NCBI GenBank assembly: GCA_963676845.2
Contig: CAXXKK010000037.1
Span: forward strand, 62,001 to 126,000
Direction of reading: 5' to 3'
Length of the DNA: 64,000 bases
Origin: G963662675 sp963676845
GTDB lineage: Bacteria; Bacteroidota; Bacteroidia; Bacteroidales; Prolixibacteraceae
Each line of letters starts with the position of its first letter. The stretch's first letter is position 1. Below, in pieces: positions 16,130 to 26,405 of this stretch. The notes under the pieces are model-generated. The model was not told where the DNA came from, did no database searches, and worked only from the letters and a program-made list of their open reading frames with translations. A program made the translations under genes and the position numbers.

Positions 16130-17464
16130 ATGACAAGAACAAGTATATTTTTTATTTTATTACTGCTCATATTTGTGTCGTGTAATAAGGACAATGACGA
16201 TTTTGACATAGGAGGAGACCTCGTAGAGTCACACACAAGTGTTGTCATGATTGATACATTTTCAGTAAAACTATCAACAGTAGTATATGATTCTATTTTT
16301 GCATCGGCTCCCGGAGTCGCTTTGATTGGAAATTATTCAAATGAAACGATTGGGGATATGGAGTCAAAATTTTATTTCAATATTGATATGGGTAATAACG
16401 ATGACCTTATCGACGACGAAGATATTTTTGACTCAATCACTGTAAGTTTAGGCTATTCTGAATATTACCAAGGAGACACTACAGAACTTCAGGAATATTA
16501 CCTATACCGTTTAACTGAACGACTCAAACCCGATGACGGAAATACGTATGTGTACAACACTACAGAATTTGACCATGAAGAAACCCCTATTGATACTTTA
16601 AAGTTCAGTCCAAGACCTTTTAAAGAAGATGATGTTGAACAAAGAATTAACGATGATTTTGGAAAAGAACTTGTTGATCTTATGCTTGATGGAGGGGATG
16701 ACATTTCGAGTAATGATAGATTTCAGGAATACATCAAGGGTTTTGTCCTTGAATCTTCACCTGATAACAATTTAATTCTTGGTTTTGACACCGACACAAC
16801 CAGTATAAAATTCAACATCTACACACACGAAACGCTTGGACATTCCAACCAATCAGTAATATCTTTCTACATTTCAAACAATGGAGACAATTTCAATGGA
16901 ACTATTGCTGACCGATCGGGAACAAATTATGAATCATTAATAACAATGGACGAAGAATTACCTTCTTCTCAAACTGATGATTTAACGTATATACAAGCTG
17001 GAGCAGGAATCTATACCCGAATTGATTTTCCGAGTATGGAATCTATTTTTAGTTATACCGACAAATTACTGGTAAAAGCAGAATTAATACTAGTCCCTTC
17101 TCAAATAAATGATTTTGAAAGAATCCCAGAATCACTCATTTTTTACGACACAGAGAAGGACAACAGTCAGGGGGACATGCTAACTTATACGACTTCTACC
17201 GGAGAAGAAATGCCTTGGAGGGCATCTTTATCTTTAGATGAACCTTATAATTTTAATCCCTATTACGAGATCGATATTACAAACTATTTACTCTCGGAGC
17301 TTTCAAATAACTCATACGACCACTATAACGGATTGCTTGCATCGTTTTCAACTGCAACTTATTACAACAGTGTTGAATATCTATTTTTGAATGACGATAA
17401 GTCAAATGAGTCAGACACAAAATTAAAACTATATTTCTTGAAATATGAAGCTGATGAAGACTAA
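16130..17464 (+). CDS. DUF4270 lipoprotein, 444 aa
   Basis: Lipoprotein signal MTRTSIFFILLLLIFVSC, then DNDDFDIGGDLVESHTSVVMIDTFSVKLSTVVYDSI, the recognisable DUF4270 opening, with later segments FYISNNGDNFNG and YYEIDITNYL. DUF4270 proteins are conserved in Bacteroidota and predicted to be outer-membrane-associated; their function is not established. The final codons overlap the start of the next gene (17445), so the two are cotranscribed and perhaps translationally coupled. Confidence 0.85.
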   Translation: MTRTSIFFILLLLIFVSCNKDNDDFDIGGDLVESHTSVVMIDTFSVKLSTVVYDSIFASAPGVALIGNYSNETIGDMESKFYFNIDMGNNDDLIDDEDIFDSITVSLGYSEYYQGDTTELQEYYLYRLTERLKPDDGNTYVYNTTEFDHEETPIDTLKFSPRPFKEDDVEQRINDDFGKELVDLMLDGGDDISSNDRFQEYIKGFVLESSPDNNLILGFDTDTTSIKFNIYTHETLGHSNQSVISFYISNNGDNFNGTIADRSGTNYESLITMDEELPSSQTDDLTYIQAGAGIYTRIDFPSMESIFSYTDKLLVKAELILVPSQINDFERIPESLIFYDTEKDNSQGDMLTYTTSTGEEMPWRASLSLDEPYNFNPYYEIDITNYLLSELSNNSYDHYNGLLASFSTATYYNSVEYLFLNDDKSNESDTKLKLYFLKYEADED

Positions 17465-18716
17465 CCAGATATATAAAATATTACCATTTGTGCTTGTATT
17501 ATTCCTATTAAATATTGGTTCTACATTAGCTCAAAACAGCACAAGTAACCCTTTTTCCATGTATGCACTTGGAGAGCTAAGATCACAAAGCAGCACCATA
17601 AATTCATCCATGGGGAATACTGGAATTGGAATTTCCCAAGGAAACTTCCTGAATCTAACAAATCCGGCATCTTACAGTGAAATTGATAGTCTTAATTTCA
17701 TTTTCGACATTGCCATTGATTCAAAATATTCGCAATTCAAATCCCAGGGGAAATCGGCAAGTACAACAGACGTCAACTTTAGCTATATGGCTTTAGGGTG
17801 GAGAGTTAATGACTGGATTGCAACAGGACTTGGAGTAAGCCCATTCAGTACGACCGGATATTCAATTAATGTTAATGGAAATATTGAAGGAACTGATTAT
17901 GAATACCCTCTTGACATTACAGGGTCTGGAGATCTAAGCAAAGCCTACGGGACAATTGCTCTCTCATTTATAAAGAACTTATCTATTGGAATGAAGGCTT
18001 CATTTTTATTTGGCTCGAAAGAACAAGTTCAAACCCATGACCTTTCTGGTATTTCATCAACCATTTTATACAATACAACTACCGACTATTTTCACAATTT
18101 CTATTTTGATTTTGGAGTTCAATATGCTTTAGATATTAACTCGAACCGCTTGGTTTTAGGAGCAATTTATACACCAAAACAAGATTTGGTGACAAAACGG
18201 AATAATTACTCCTACAGTGCCAGTGGTGGAGTTTATGAGAACGAAGAGATACAGATGAACGACTTCATTATCCCCGAAGAAATTGGTTTTGGTGCTTCTT
18301 TTCAAAACCAAAAGAATATGACATTTGCACTTGATTTTGGTATTCAAAAATGGAGCAGTTACAAATACTCTGATTTGGACGGTGTTTATTTAAAGGATAA
18401 AACATATATCCGTGGAGGTTTTGAATATCTTCCTTCAACAAATAGTATTGATGACTTGTATAAACGCATTACTTACAGAGCTGGTGTAAGGTATGAAAAA
18501 TCATACTTAAGTATGAGAGGACAACAAATGGATGAAGAAGCTGTTTCTTTTGGAGTCAGCATCCCAATCAGAAATGGTCTTTCGCATATCGATACAAGTG
18601 TTGAGATTGGACAGTTTGGTACAGTAGGTTATCGCTTAATTCGAGAAGACTACGTTAAATTCAAACTGGGCTTTTGTCTGACAGATTTATGGTTCCAACA
18701 AAGAGTTTACAATTAG
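17445..18716 (+). CDS. Outer-membrane beta-barrel protein, PorV/FadL-like fold, 423 aa
   Basis: Signal peptide (KILPFVLVLFLLNIGSTLAQ), followed by NPFSMYALGELRSQSSTINSSMGNTGIG and NLTNPASYSEIDSLNF, typical of FadL/PorV-like barrels in Bacteroidota. Alternating strands continue to a C-terminal FKLGFCLTDLWFQQRVYN with an aromatic end. Start is ATG 17445 or 17454, both inside the last codons of the DUF4270 gene. Substrate unknown; possibly the barrel partner of the DUF4270 lipoprotein (inference from overlap). Confidence 0.8.
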   Translation: MKLMKTNQIYKILPFVLVLFLLNIGSTLAQNSTSNPFSMYALGELRSQSSTINSSMGNTGIGISQGNFLNLTNPASYSEIDSLNFIFDIAIDSKYSQFKSQGKSASTTDVNFSYMALGWRVNDWIATGLGVSPFSTTGYSINVNGNIEGTDYEYPLDITGSGDLSKAYGTIALSFIKNLSIGMKASFLFGSKEQVQTHDLSGISSTILYNTTTDYFHNFYFDFGVQYALDINSNRLVLGAIYTPKQDLVTKRNNYSYSASGGVYENEEIQMNDFIIPEEIGFGASFQNQKNMTFALDFGIQKWSSYKYSDLDGVYLKDKTYIRGGFEYLPSTNSIDDLYKRITYRAGVRYEKSYLSMRGQQMDEEAVSFGVSIPIRNGLSHIDTSVEIGQFGTVGYRLIREDYVKFKLGFCLTDLWFQQRVYN

Positions 18717-18736
18717 CAGAATACAAATAACAACAT

Positions 18737-18781
18737 AAAAAAACAGGCTGTCTCAACTAATTCAAGACAGCCTGTTTTTTT
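18737..18781. terminator. Bidirectional terminator
   Basis: Perfect 17-bp stem (18737-18753 with 18765-18781, core ACAGGCTGTCT / AGACAGCCTGT) with A and T tails, between the outer-membrane protein (+) and sucB (-). Confidence 0.92.
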
Positions 18782-18801
18782 AGATCGTAATCGTACAAAA
18801 A

Positions 18802-20031
18802 CTACAATCCCAATAAGCGGGATTCGGGTTTGTCTCCTCCGGTTAACAACTGTTGCGGATTCTCCAGTAACTCTTTTACCTTTACCAGAAAGCCAACAGA
18901 ATCTTTTCCATCAATAATCCGGTGATCGTAAGACAAGGCAACATACATCATGGGCCTGATTTCAACCTGACCATTTACTGCCATCGGGCGATCAACAATA
19001 TTGTGCATTCCCAAAATTGCTGATTGTGGCGGATTAATAATCGGCGTAGAAAGCAACGAACCAAATGTTCCTCCATTGGTAATCGTAAATGTTCCTCCGG
19101 TTAATTCTTCAACCGAAATCTTTTTATTCCTGGCCTTTTCTGCCAATTCTTTTATTTCCAACTCAATCGCTGCAATTGATTTGCTCTCGGCATTTCTCAC
19201 AATCGGAACCATTAACCCTTTTGGTGTTTGCACCGCAATTCCCACATCGACAAATTCAGGAGAGATGATTTCTTCACCGTCAATCATTGAATTAATCGCA
19301 GGGTGAAACTTCATGGCTGTAGCAACTGCTTTAGTAAAGAAGGACATAAAGCCCAGTTTATATCCGTACTTCTCAACGAAAGCAGGTTGATAATCCTTTC
19401 TTATTTGCATTATCTGGCTCATATCAACCTCATTAAAAGTTGTAAGCATAGCCGTTTCGTTTTTCACAGAAACCAAACGCTCGCTAAGCTTCCGCCTTAG
19501 CATGCTCATTTTGGCACGCTTCTCTTCACGCGAAAAAGTTTTGTTCTCTGACTCAATCGAAGCTTCGCCAATACTATATGAACTTAAAACAGTTTCAACT
19601 TCTTTTTTGCCAATACGTTTTAGCCCATTAATGATGTCATCTACCGAAAGATCATTTTCTTCCATCATCTTACGAGCAACAGAGGTTGTCTTAATTTTAT
19701 GGGATTCCTGCTCCTCAGTTTTAGAAGGTTCTTCTTTTCTCGGTTCTTCTACCTTTTCTTCTTTTTTTTCATCTGCTTTTGGGGCTTCACCTGCTTTTTC
19801 AGTATCAATTGTACAGGCAATTGCACCTACTTCAACCGTATCCCCCTCTTCAACTTTAAAAGAGATTTGGCCACCTTCCTGTGCTACAATAGTAAGTGTA
19901 GCCTTGTCTGACTCAATTTCGGCAACTTCCTGGTTCTTATAAACGATGCTCCCATCGTCAACCAGCCATTTGCCCAATTCAACTTCGGTTATTGATTCTC
20001 CGGGTGTCGGAACTTTTACATCAATGATCAT
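18802..20031 (-). CDS. sucB: 2-oxoglutarate dehydrogenase E2, dihydrolipoamide succinyltransferase
   Basis: Transfers the succinyl group from lipoate to CoA in the citric-acid cycle complex. Lipoyl domain at the N-terminus (lipoylated Lys in EIESDKATLTI, near residue 43), an Ala/Pro/Glu/Lys-rich linker (about 75-115), the peripheral-subunit-binding domain TSVARKMMEENDLSVDDI, and the catalytic domain from about 175, with active-site YDHRIIDGKDSVGFL near residue 375. One lipoyl domain and 409 residues are standard for SucB. It follows sucA with an 18-nt gap. The E3 gene is not in the window. Confidence 0.95.
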   Translation of the reverse strand: MIIDVKVPTPGESITEVELGKWLVDDGSIVYKNQEVAEIESDKATLTIVAQEGGQISFKVEEGDTVEVGAIACTIDTEKAGEAPKADEKKEEKVEEPRKEEPSKTEEQESHKIKTTSVARKMMEENDLSVDDIINGLKRIGKKEVETVLSSYSIGEASIESENKTFSREEKRAKMSMLRRKLSERLVSVKNETAMLTTFNEVDMSQIMQIRKDYQPAFVEKYGYKLGFMSFFTKAVATAMKFHPAINSMIDGEEIISPEFVDVGIAVQTPKGLMVPIVRNAESKSIAAIELEIKELAEKARNKKISVEELTGGTFTITNGGTFGSLLSTPIINPPQSAILGMHNIVDRPMAVNGQVEIRPMMYVALSYDHRIIDGKDSVGFLVKVKELLENPQQLLTGGDKPESRLLGL

Positions 20032-20049
20032 ATTCTGGTTTTTATTCGT

Positions 20050-22779
20050 TTAAGCTAATACTTTTTCATCGAAAATGCTGTTCATTATTTTTTCAAGCCG
20101 AAGGTTATGCTGTTTCATTAAACCACCAGCCGGGCTACTGCTTTCTGGTCGGGCAGCTACTTCGAAATTATATGTATTGTATTTTCTGGACACAAATGGC
20201 CATGCTCCCATGTTTTCGGGTTCGTCCTGAGCCCAAACAAAACGCTTGGCCTTTTTATATTTTGAAAGTACTTCTTGCAATTGTTTTTCTGGAAATGGAT
20301 ACAGTTGTTCAACCCGAACAATTGCTGTTGAGTCATTTCCACTATCATTGCGACGTTTCACGAGATCATAATACAAACGGCCATAGGTAACAACCACCTG
20401 TTTCACCTTTTTAGGATCAACTTTCATATCATCGTATATTTCATGAAAATGTCCCGTAGATAAATCTTCAAGCGAACATGTTACCTGTGGATGCCTCAAT
20501 AAACTTTTTGGGGTAAATACGATTAACGGCAAACGGGTTTCCCATTTCATATGCCGACGCAACAAATGGAATAAATTTGCAGGATTTGTAGGAACTACCA
20601 CCTGAAAATTATCATTGGCTGCCAATGTCATAAAGCGCTCGATACGGGCACTTGAGTGTTCCGGCCCCTGTCCTTCATAACCATGAGGTAAATAAAGGAT
20701 CAAATTATTCATCAAACCCCATTTTTCTTCTGCAGAAGTAATATACTGGTCGATTATAACTTGTGCCACATTGCTAAAATCGCCAAACTGAGCTTCCCAA
20801 ATAGTTAAGGATTCCGGCTGCGCCATCGCATAACCATATTCAAAGCCCATTACTCCATATTCCGATAAATGTGAATTGTAAATATGAAATGGTGCTTGCT
20901 GCGGTGAAATATTTTTCAACGGGAAAAATTTCTCGTCCATATCTTCAACCACAAAAGCGGCATGCCTGTGGGCAAAGGTTCCACGCTCTGAATCCTGACC
21001 ACTTACCCTCACCGGATGTCCTTCTTCCAGCAAGCTGGCGTAAGCAAGTAACTCTGCCATTGCCCAGTCTAACCGGTCATCTGCAACCATCATCTTCCGG
21101 TCGGAAACAATCCGGTTTATCTTATTAAAGAAGGTTTTATCCTCGGGAATATAATTCACCTTTTCTGCCAATTCAAGCAATTTATCTTTAGGAACAGTCG
21201 TTCCAACCTTCTTGAAAATATCAATCTTCGTAGATTTTATAAACTTCTTGTATTCTTCTATAAGGAATTTCTTAATCTGAACCTTATCTATTTTTTCAGA
21301 CTCTTTGTATTTTTCTTCCAAAAATTCATCAAAACCAATGATTTCATTCATCGATTCCTCTTTACTCATAATCCCCATCTCAATCAATTTATCGACATAA
21401 ATATCTCGTGGGTTTTTATGCTTTGCGATTGCTTTATACAATAAAGGTTGGGTAAACCGAGGTTCATCTCCTTCATTATGTCCGTATTTCCGATAGCAAA
21501 GAATATCGATAAACACATCTGTTTGGAACTTTTGGCGGAATTCCATGGCAAGTTCAATCGTATAAATTAACGATTCCACATCATCCCCATTTACGTGAAA
21601 AACTGGAGAACGAGTAACCTTTGCCACATCAGTACTATAGGTACTGGAACGAGCATCTAAATAGTTAGTTGTAAAGCCTACCTGATTATTTATAACCAAA
21701 TGAATTGTACCTCCGGTTTTGTAGCCTTTTAACTGTGACATTTGAGTTACTTCATAAACAACTCCCTGAGCTGCCACAGCAGCATCACCATGAATAACAA
21801 TTGGTGCCAGCTTGCTGTAATCCCGGTCATATAAAGAATTAATTCGTGAACGAGACATTCCCTGCACCAAAGTTGAAACTGTTTCCAGATGCGATGGATT
21901 AGGAACAAGGCTCAGTTTAACATCCTTCCCTTGATCGGATTTCACTACATTCTCAAACCCAAGGTGATATTTTACATCTCCAAGATCTATCCCCTCCTCA
22001 TACTCTGTTCCATAAAACTCTTTAAAAATATTTTCATAGGGTTTATTCATTATATTGGCCAACACATTCAAACGTCCACGGTGTGCCATGCCTATTACAA
22101 ACTCCTTAATTCCCAAATCTGCCCCTTTTTCAATAACGGCATCCAAAGCAGGAATGAGTGATTCAGCACCTTCCAGTGAAAAACGTTTTTGTCCGACAAA
22201 CTTTTTATGGATATAACTTTCAAAACCAACAGCAAGCTTCAGGTGATAAAAGATATGCTTGCGCATTTCATCGGTGTAAGACTTGGAGTTTTTAGACTCT
22301 TCCATCCTGGACTGAAGCCACTTAACCAGCTCTGGCTTTCTCATGTACACATATTCAACCCCAATGGAATCACAATACGTTTCTTCGAGATGAGAAATAA
22401 TGTCTTTCAGTTTAGCCGGTCCAATACCAATATTGTTTCCTGCCTGAAAAACGGTTTCAAGATCCTTTTTTTCCAATCCAAAATTCTCAATACCCAAGGT
22501 CGGGAAATATTGTCTTCTCGCCCTTACCGGGTTTGTTTTTGTAAACAAATGCCCTCTTTGACGATACCCATGAATTAAATTGAGAATAGCAAACTCTTTG
22601 TCTATATTGCTTCCTGAAAATTTTGAATTTGTCTGGTAATTCGTCCTGGCGAGTTCAAAGCCTTCAAAAAAATGCCTCCAGCTTTCTGTTACATTGTCCG
22701 GATTCTGGAGATAATCCTGATACAGTTCATCAATCGCAGCAATCTCCTGATTGCCCACTTGTGAAAACTTATCCTTCAT
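20050..22779 (-). CDS. sucA: 2-oxoglutarate dehydrogenase E1
   Basis: Thiamine-diphosphate-dependent decarboxylase of 2-oxoglutarate. The N-terminal FSQVGNQEIAAIDELYQDYLQNPDNVTESWRHFFEGF is characteristic of the E1o family. Further marks are IGMAHRGRLNVLANIMNKPYENIFKEFYG, the TPP-binding HGDAAVAAQGVVYE, and the C-terminal PHGYEGQGPEHSSARIERFM and WAQDEPENMGAW segments. Length (909 aa) fits. It heads the sucAB operon. No clear -7 box was found in the 240 nt upstream. Confidence 0.96.
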   Translation of the reverse strand: MKDKFSQVGNQEIAAIDELYQDYLQNPDNVTESWRHFFEGFELARTNYQTNSKFSGSNIDKEFAILNLIHGYRQRGHLFTKTNPVRARRQYFPTLGIENFGLEKKDLETVFQAGNNIGIGPAKLKDIISHLEETYCDSIGVEYVYMRKPELVKWLQSRMEESKNSKSYTDEMRKHIFYHLKLAVGFESYIHKKFVGQKRFSLEGAESLIPALDAVIEKGADLGIKEFVIGMAHRGRLNVLANIMNKPYENIFKEFYGTEYEEGIDLGDVKYHLGFENVVKSDQGKDVKLSLVPNPSHLETVSTLVQGMSRSRINSLYDRDYSKLAPIVIHGDAAVAAQGVVYEVTQMSQLKGYKTGGTIHLVINNQVGFTTNYLDARSSTYSTDVAKVTRSPVFHVNGDDVESLIYTIELAMEFRQKFQTDVFIDILCYRKYGHNEGDEPRFTQPLLYKAIAKHKNPRDIYVDKLIEMGIMSKEESMNEIIGFDEFLEEKYKESEKIDKVQIKKFLIEEYKKFIKSTKIDIFKKVGTTVPKDKLLELAEKVNYIPEDKTFFNKINRIVSDRKMMVADDRLDWAMAELLAYASLLEEGHPVRVSGQDSERGTFAHRHAAFVVEDMDEKFFPLKNISPQQAPFHIYNSHLSEYGVMGFEYGYAMAQPESLTIWEAQFGDFSNVAQVIIDQYITSAEEKWGLMNNLILYLPHGYEGQGPEHSSARIERFMTLAANDNFQVVVPTNPANLFHLLRRHMKWETRLPLIVFTPKSLLRHPQVTCSLEDLSTGHFHEIYDDMKVDPKKVKQVVVTYGRLYYDLVKRRNDSGNDSTAIVRVEQLYPFPEKQLQEVLSKYKKAKRFVWAQDEPENMGAWPFVSRKYNTYNFEVAARPESSSPAGGLMKQHNLRLEKIMNSIFDEKVLA

Positions 22780-23017
22780 GTTAAAAGTAGGTTAATCGAT
22801 ACTAATAAAACTTCTGATTTCTTTAACAAATGGTCGTTTTGAAAGTTTATAATCTTTGCAAAAAAAGACAAGTTTAAATCTGTTTGATATAAAAAATATA
22901 CATTTCGTAAGCCATTAAACATTAAAACTATTTCTATAGAGTAAAGTCATAATTATAAATTAGGTGTATATTGTTTCTGGTTTTCAACCTATAAATTAAA
23001 CTCACAACTAACTCATT

Positions 23018-24019
23018 ATGAATAAAGCAAAAAAGAGACTCATCATTTTCTCTGCATTAGTTGTTTCCCTAATAGTTGTATACCTTTTAGGGCCTGTTCC
23101 CGAAAAACCAAAACTAAATAATGAATTACCTAATATTAATATGTCTGTAAACGAACTTGACAATTACATTACAGAAAAAGAAAGTGACCTCCCTGTAAAG
23201 ATTGACAATGAGAGTAAAATAATTTGGGAAAATGACAGCCTGAAAAATCAAACGGATTATTGTTTATTATACCTCCATGGATTTTCGGCTTCGGGGTATG
23301 AAGGTTTTCCCACCCATCAAAATTTTGCAAGTCATTTTCATGCCAATGCTTATATTCCCCGCCTCGCATCTCATGGTTTAGGAGTTCTGGAACCTTTACT
23401 TGACATGACACCTGACCGACTATACGACTCAGCCAAAGAAGCTTTGCAAATTGCGCATATTCTGGGCAAACAGGTTGTTATTATGAGTACTTCAACAGGA
23501 GGAACCCTATCCTTAAAACTTGCAGCTGAATTTCCTGAGCTTGTTGATGGATTACTTTTACTTTCGCCCAACATTGAAATCAATGACAATGCAGCATTTC
23601 TTCTAACAAAACCTTGGGGATTAAAAATCGCTCAGGAAGTTTTTGGTGGGAAATATCGTTATACAAATGAAGACTTAGGAGCAGAAGAATGTGAGTACTG
23701 GAACTGTTTTTACAGATTGGAAGCCATTGTTTACTTACAGCAATTAGTCGAAGAAACCATGAACGAAGAAATATTTAAGCAGGTTACTGCTCCTGTTTTT
23801 CTAGCTTATTATTACGAAGATAAAGAACATCAGGATGAAACAGTAAAAGTTGATGCCATGCTAAAAATGTATGACTTGCTTGGAACCCCTGACGAATTAA
23901 AAGATCAGCAAGCTTTTAATGCCGGCACTCATGTTATAGGCTGTGAAATGTTTTCACAAACCCAAAATGAAGTTCAACAAGCTTGTATTGAGTTTGCCAC
24001 TGATAAAATTGGCATGTAA
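23018..24019 (+). CDS. Membrane-anchored alpha/beta hydrolase, 333 aa
   Basis: N-terminal transmembrane segment (LIIFSALVVSLIVVYLLG, about 8-25), then an alpha/beta hydrolase with YLHGFSASGYEGFPTHQNFA and a nucleophile elbow VIMSTSTGGTLS, where the usual G-x-S-x-G is S-T-S-T-G. Asp and His candidates are in FLAYYYEDKEHQDE and FNAGTHVIG. It resembles the serine-aminopeptidase/monoglyceride-lipase group. Probable esterase or lipase on the outer face of the inner membrane (inference). Substrate unknown. Confidence 0.78.
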   Translation: MNKAKKRLIIFSALVVSLIVVYLLGPVPEKPKLNNELPNINMSVNELDNYITEKESDLPVKIDNESKIIWENDSLKNQTDYCLLYLHGFSASGYEGFPTHQNFASHFHANAYIPRLASHGLGVLEPLLDMTPDRLYDSAKEALQIAHILGKQVVIMSTSTGGTLSLKLAAEFPELVDGLLLLSPNIEINDNAAFLLTKPWGLKIAQEVFGGKYRYTNEDLGAEECEYWNCFYRLEAIVYLQQLVEETMNEEIFKQVTAPVFLAYYYEDKEHQDETVKVDAMLKMYDLLGTPDELKDQQAFNAGTHVIGCEMFSQTQNEVQQACIEFATDKIGM

Positions 24020-24086
24020 TGTTAGGCACATGTAAATTAAAATTGAATACTGTCTGACTTCATTTCAAAGGCTATCTTAAAAATTA

Positions 24087-24094
24087 TATTTTTG
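24087..24094 (+). promoter_or_regulatory. -7 element upstream of prfC
   Basis: TATTTTTG matches the Bacteroidota consensus TAnnTTTG, 18 nt before the start codon, giving a very short leader. No -33 partner is obvious. Confidence 0.5.
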
Positions 24095-24111
24095 CAGCTC
24101 AAAATCTACAT

Positions 24112-25686
24112 ATGGGCTTTTTAGAAGAAATTAAACGCAGACGCACATTTGGTATCGTAAGTCACCCTGATGCCGGTAAGACAACCTTAACGGAAAAGCT
24201 TTTACTTTTTGGTGGAGCTATTCGTGTAGCAGGTGCTGTTAAAAGCAACAAAATTAAAAAAGGTGCAACTTCTGACTTCATGGAAATTGAACGTCAGCGT
24301 GGTATCTCTGTTGCAACTTCGGTAATGGGATTCGAGTACAACGGAACAAAAATCAATATTCTGGATACTCCCGGTCACCAGGATTTCCAGGAAGATACAT
24401 TCCGCACACTTACAGCAGTTGACAGTGTTATCATTGTAATTGATGCTGCAAAAGGTGTTGAACCACAAACCGAAAAACTGATGAATGTTTGCCGGATGAG
24501 AAAAACTCCGGTAATTGTTTTCATCAACAAATTAGACCGCCCTGCCAAAGATACTTTTAGCCTACTTGATGAGATTGAAGAGCAACTGAAAATAAAAACA
24601 CGCCCGCTAAGTTGGCCCATCAATAGTGGCCCCGATTTTAAGGGAGTGTACAATATTCATAAAAAAAGTCTGAAGTTATTCGATGCCAATGTTCAGGAAA
24701 TTGAAGATGGAATTCTTTTTGAAGACATTAACGATCCAGAATTGGAAAACCATATTGGAAATGATGCCAATGAACTTCGTGAAGAGTATGAATTAGTTGA
24801 AGGAGTTTATCCCGAATTCGATGTTGATGAATACCTTGCCGGAGAAATGGCTCCTGTATTCTTCGGAAGTGCATTATACAACTTTGGTGTTCAGGAACTT
24901 CTTGACACCTTCATTGAAATTGCGCCAACCCCAAAACCAAGTGAAGCAGAAGAACGCGAGGTAAAACCGGAAGAATCCGGATTTAGTGGATTCATCTTTA
25001 AAATTCATGCAAACATAGATCCGAACCACCGAAGTAGAATAGCATTCCTGAAAATATGCTCCGGCGAATTTGTTCGGAACAATGTATACAAACACATGCG
25101 CTCCGGCAAGAATGTGCGCATTTCAAGTCCAACGGCTTTCATGGCCGACCAGAAAGAAATTATTGAAAAGGCCTATCCGGGAGACATTATTGGAGTTCCC
25201 GACACAGGAAATTTCATTATTGGAGACACCATTACGTCCGGTGAAGAAATCCATTACAAAGGAATGCCAAGCTTTAGCCCAGAGCTCTTCCGTTATATTG
25301 AAAATGCTGACCCAATGAAATCCAAACAGTTAGCGAAAGGAATTGATCAGCTCATGGAAGAAGGTGTAGCTCAATTATTTACAAGCCAATTCAATGGACG
25401 AAAAATTATTGGAACTGTAGGGCAACTTCAGTTCGAAGTAATTCAATATCGTTTGGAACATGAATATTCAGCCAAGTGTCGTTTCGAAAACCTGAGCATG
25501 TACAAAGCCTGTTGGATTGAATGCGATGACCCTAAAGTTTTACAAGAGTTTAAGAAACGTAAACATCAAAAAATGGCAACAGACAAAAGAGGTAGAGATG
25601 TTTTTATGGCAGATTCTCCTTTCATTCTACAAATGGCACAGGATGAATTTGAAAATATTAAATTTCACTTTACAAGCGAATTTTAA
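24112..25686 (+). CDS. prfC: Peptide chain release factor 3
   Basis: GTPase that recycles class I release factors from the ribosome. G1 SHPDAGKTTLTEKLLL at residues 17-32; switch I ATSDFMEIERQRGISV; G3 DTPGHQDF; G4 NKLDR (all intact). The region after about 270 (EAEEREVKPEESGFSGFIFKIHANIDPNHRSRIAFLKI) and the C-terminal GQLQFEVIQYRLEHEY distinguish RF3 from EF-G. Length 524 is typical. Confidence 0.96.
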   Translation: MGFLEEIKRRRTFGIVSHPDAGKTTLTEKLLLFGGAIRVAGAVKSNKIKKGATSDFMEIERQRGISVATSVMGFEYNGTKINILDTPGHQDFQEDTFRTLTAVDSVIIVIDAAKGVEPQTEKLMNVCRMRKTPVIVFINKLDRPAKDTFSLLDEIEEQLKIKTRPLSWPINSGPDFKGVYNIHKKSLKLFDANVQEIEDGILFEDINDPELENHIGNDANELREEYELVEGVYPEFDVDEYLAGEMAPVFFGSALYNFGVQELLDTFIEIAPTPKPSEAEEREVKPEESGFSGFIFKIHANIDPNHRSRIAFLKICSGEFVRNNVYKHMRSGKNVRISSPTAFMADQKEIIEKAYPGDIIGVPDTGNFIIGDTITSGEEIHYKGMPSFSPELFRYIENADPMKSKQLAKGIDQLMEEGVAQLFTSQFNGRKIIGTVGQLQFEVIQYRLEHEYSAKCRFENLSMYKACWIECDDPKVLQEFKKRKHQKMATDKRGRDVFMADSPFILQMAQDEFENIKFHFTSEF

Positions 25687-25722
25687 GGTTTTGAATCACT
25701 ATATTAGTGAAAAATCCAAACC

Positions 25723-26289
25723 ATGACAGACTTATACAATTCTGAACTCTTTGACTTTGTTGTTCTGCCTATTCTTATTTTCCTTGCTAGAATTAGCGAT
25801 GTAACCATTGGGACTGTACGTATTGTAATGGTTTCCAAAGGACATAAACTTCTGGCACCGGTTTTGGGTTTCTTCGAAGTTATCATATGGTTGGTAACGA
25901 TGAGTAAGATCATTGAAAACATTGATTACTGGGTAGCTTATGTTGCTTATGGAGCTGGTTTTGGAGCTGGGAATTACATTGGTTTAATTATCGAAGAAAA
26001 ACTGGCTGTTGGTGTTGTTCAAATACAAATTATCACCCGAAAAAAAGCAAATAAACTAATCAATGTGATGATTGATAGAGGTTATGGTATAACTTACCAG
26101 GAAGCAAATGGGGCTGTAGAGAAAGTTTCAATTATTTATTCCATAATTAATAGGTCTGACATCAACCAGGTTATTGAGCTAATAAGAGAATATAACCCTA
26201 AAGCTTTTTATTCTATTGAAGATGTGAAGTTTGTAAACAAAACCCTGCAACCCTTATCCAGTCCTGTTCCAATACTAAAGAAAAAGTAA
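25723..26289 (+). CDS. DUF2179/DUF5698 membrane protein (UPF0316 family), 188 aa
   Basis: Three membrane segments in the first 100 residues (VVLPILIFLARISDVTIG; KLLAPVLGFFEVIIWLVTM; YWVAYVAYGAGFGAGNYIG), then a soluble DUF2179 domain (KLINVMIDRGYGITYQEANGAVEKVSIIYSIINRSD, about 110-165). The family is widespread and uncharacterised; the DUF2179 domain is also found at the C-terminus of YitT-type transporters. It follows prfC with a 36-nt gap. Confidence 0.87.
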   Translation: MTDLYNSELFDFVVLPILIFLARISDVTIGTVRIVMVSKGHKLLAPVLGFFEVIIWLVTMSKIIENIDYWVAYVAYGAGFGAGNYIGLIIEEKLAVGVVQIQIITRKKANKLINVMIDRGYGITYQEANGAVEKVSIIYSIINRSDINQVIELIREYNPKAFYSIEDVKFVNKTLQPLSSPVPILKKK

Positions 26290-26405
26290 ATAAGTCACTC
26301 TTTGAAAAAAAGATGTGAAACACACTTCAAATCTTAAAAAAAGTGTGATCTTTGCTCAATAAAACTACATAATAATAAAGGCATTACTCAAAAAAATCAA
26401 TACTT

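Noticed and set aside
19502..19942. 146-codon plus-strand frame antisense to sucB
   Set aside because: It lies wholly within sucB, which has full domain motifs; the antisense frame shows only low-complexity Ser/Phe-rich sequence.
22189..22578. 129-codon plus-strand frame antisense to sucA
   Set aside because: Shadow of the E1 reading frame, no recognisable motif, no start-region signal.
26290..26405. Riboswitch upstream of serA
   Set aside because: Only a weak inverted repeat (TGTGAAACACAC, GTGTGA) is present; no conserved riboswitch core was recognised.
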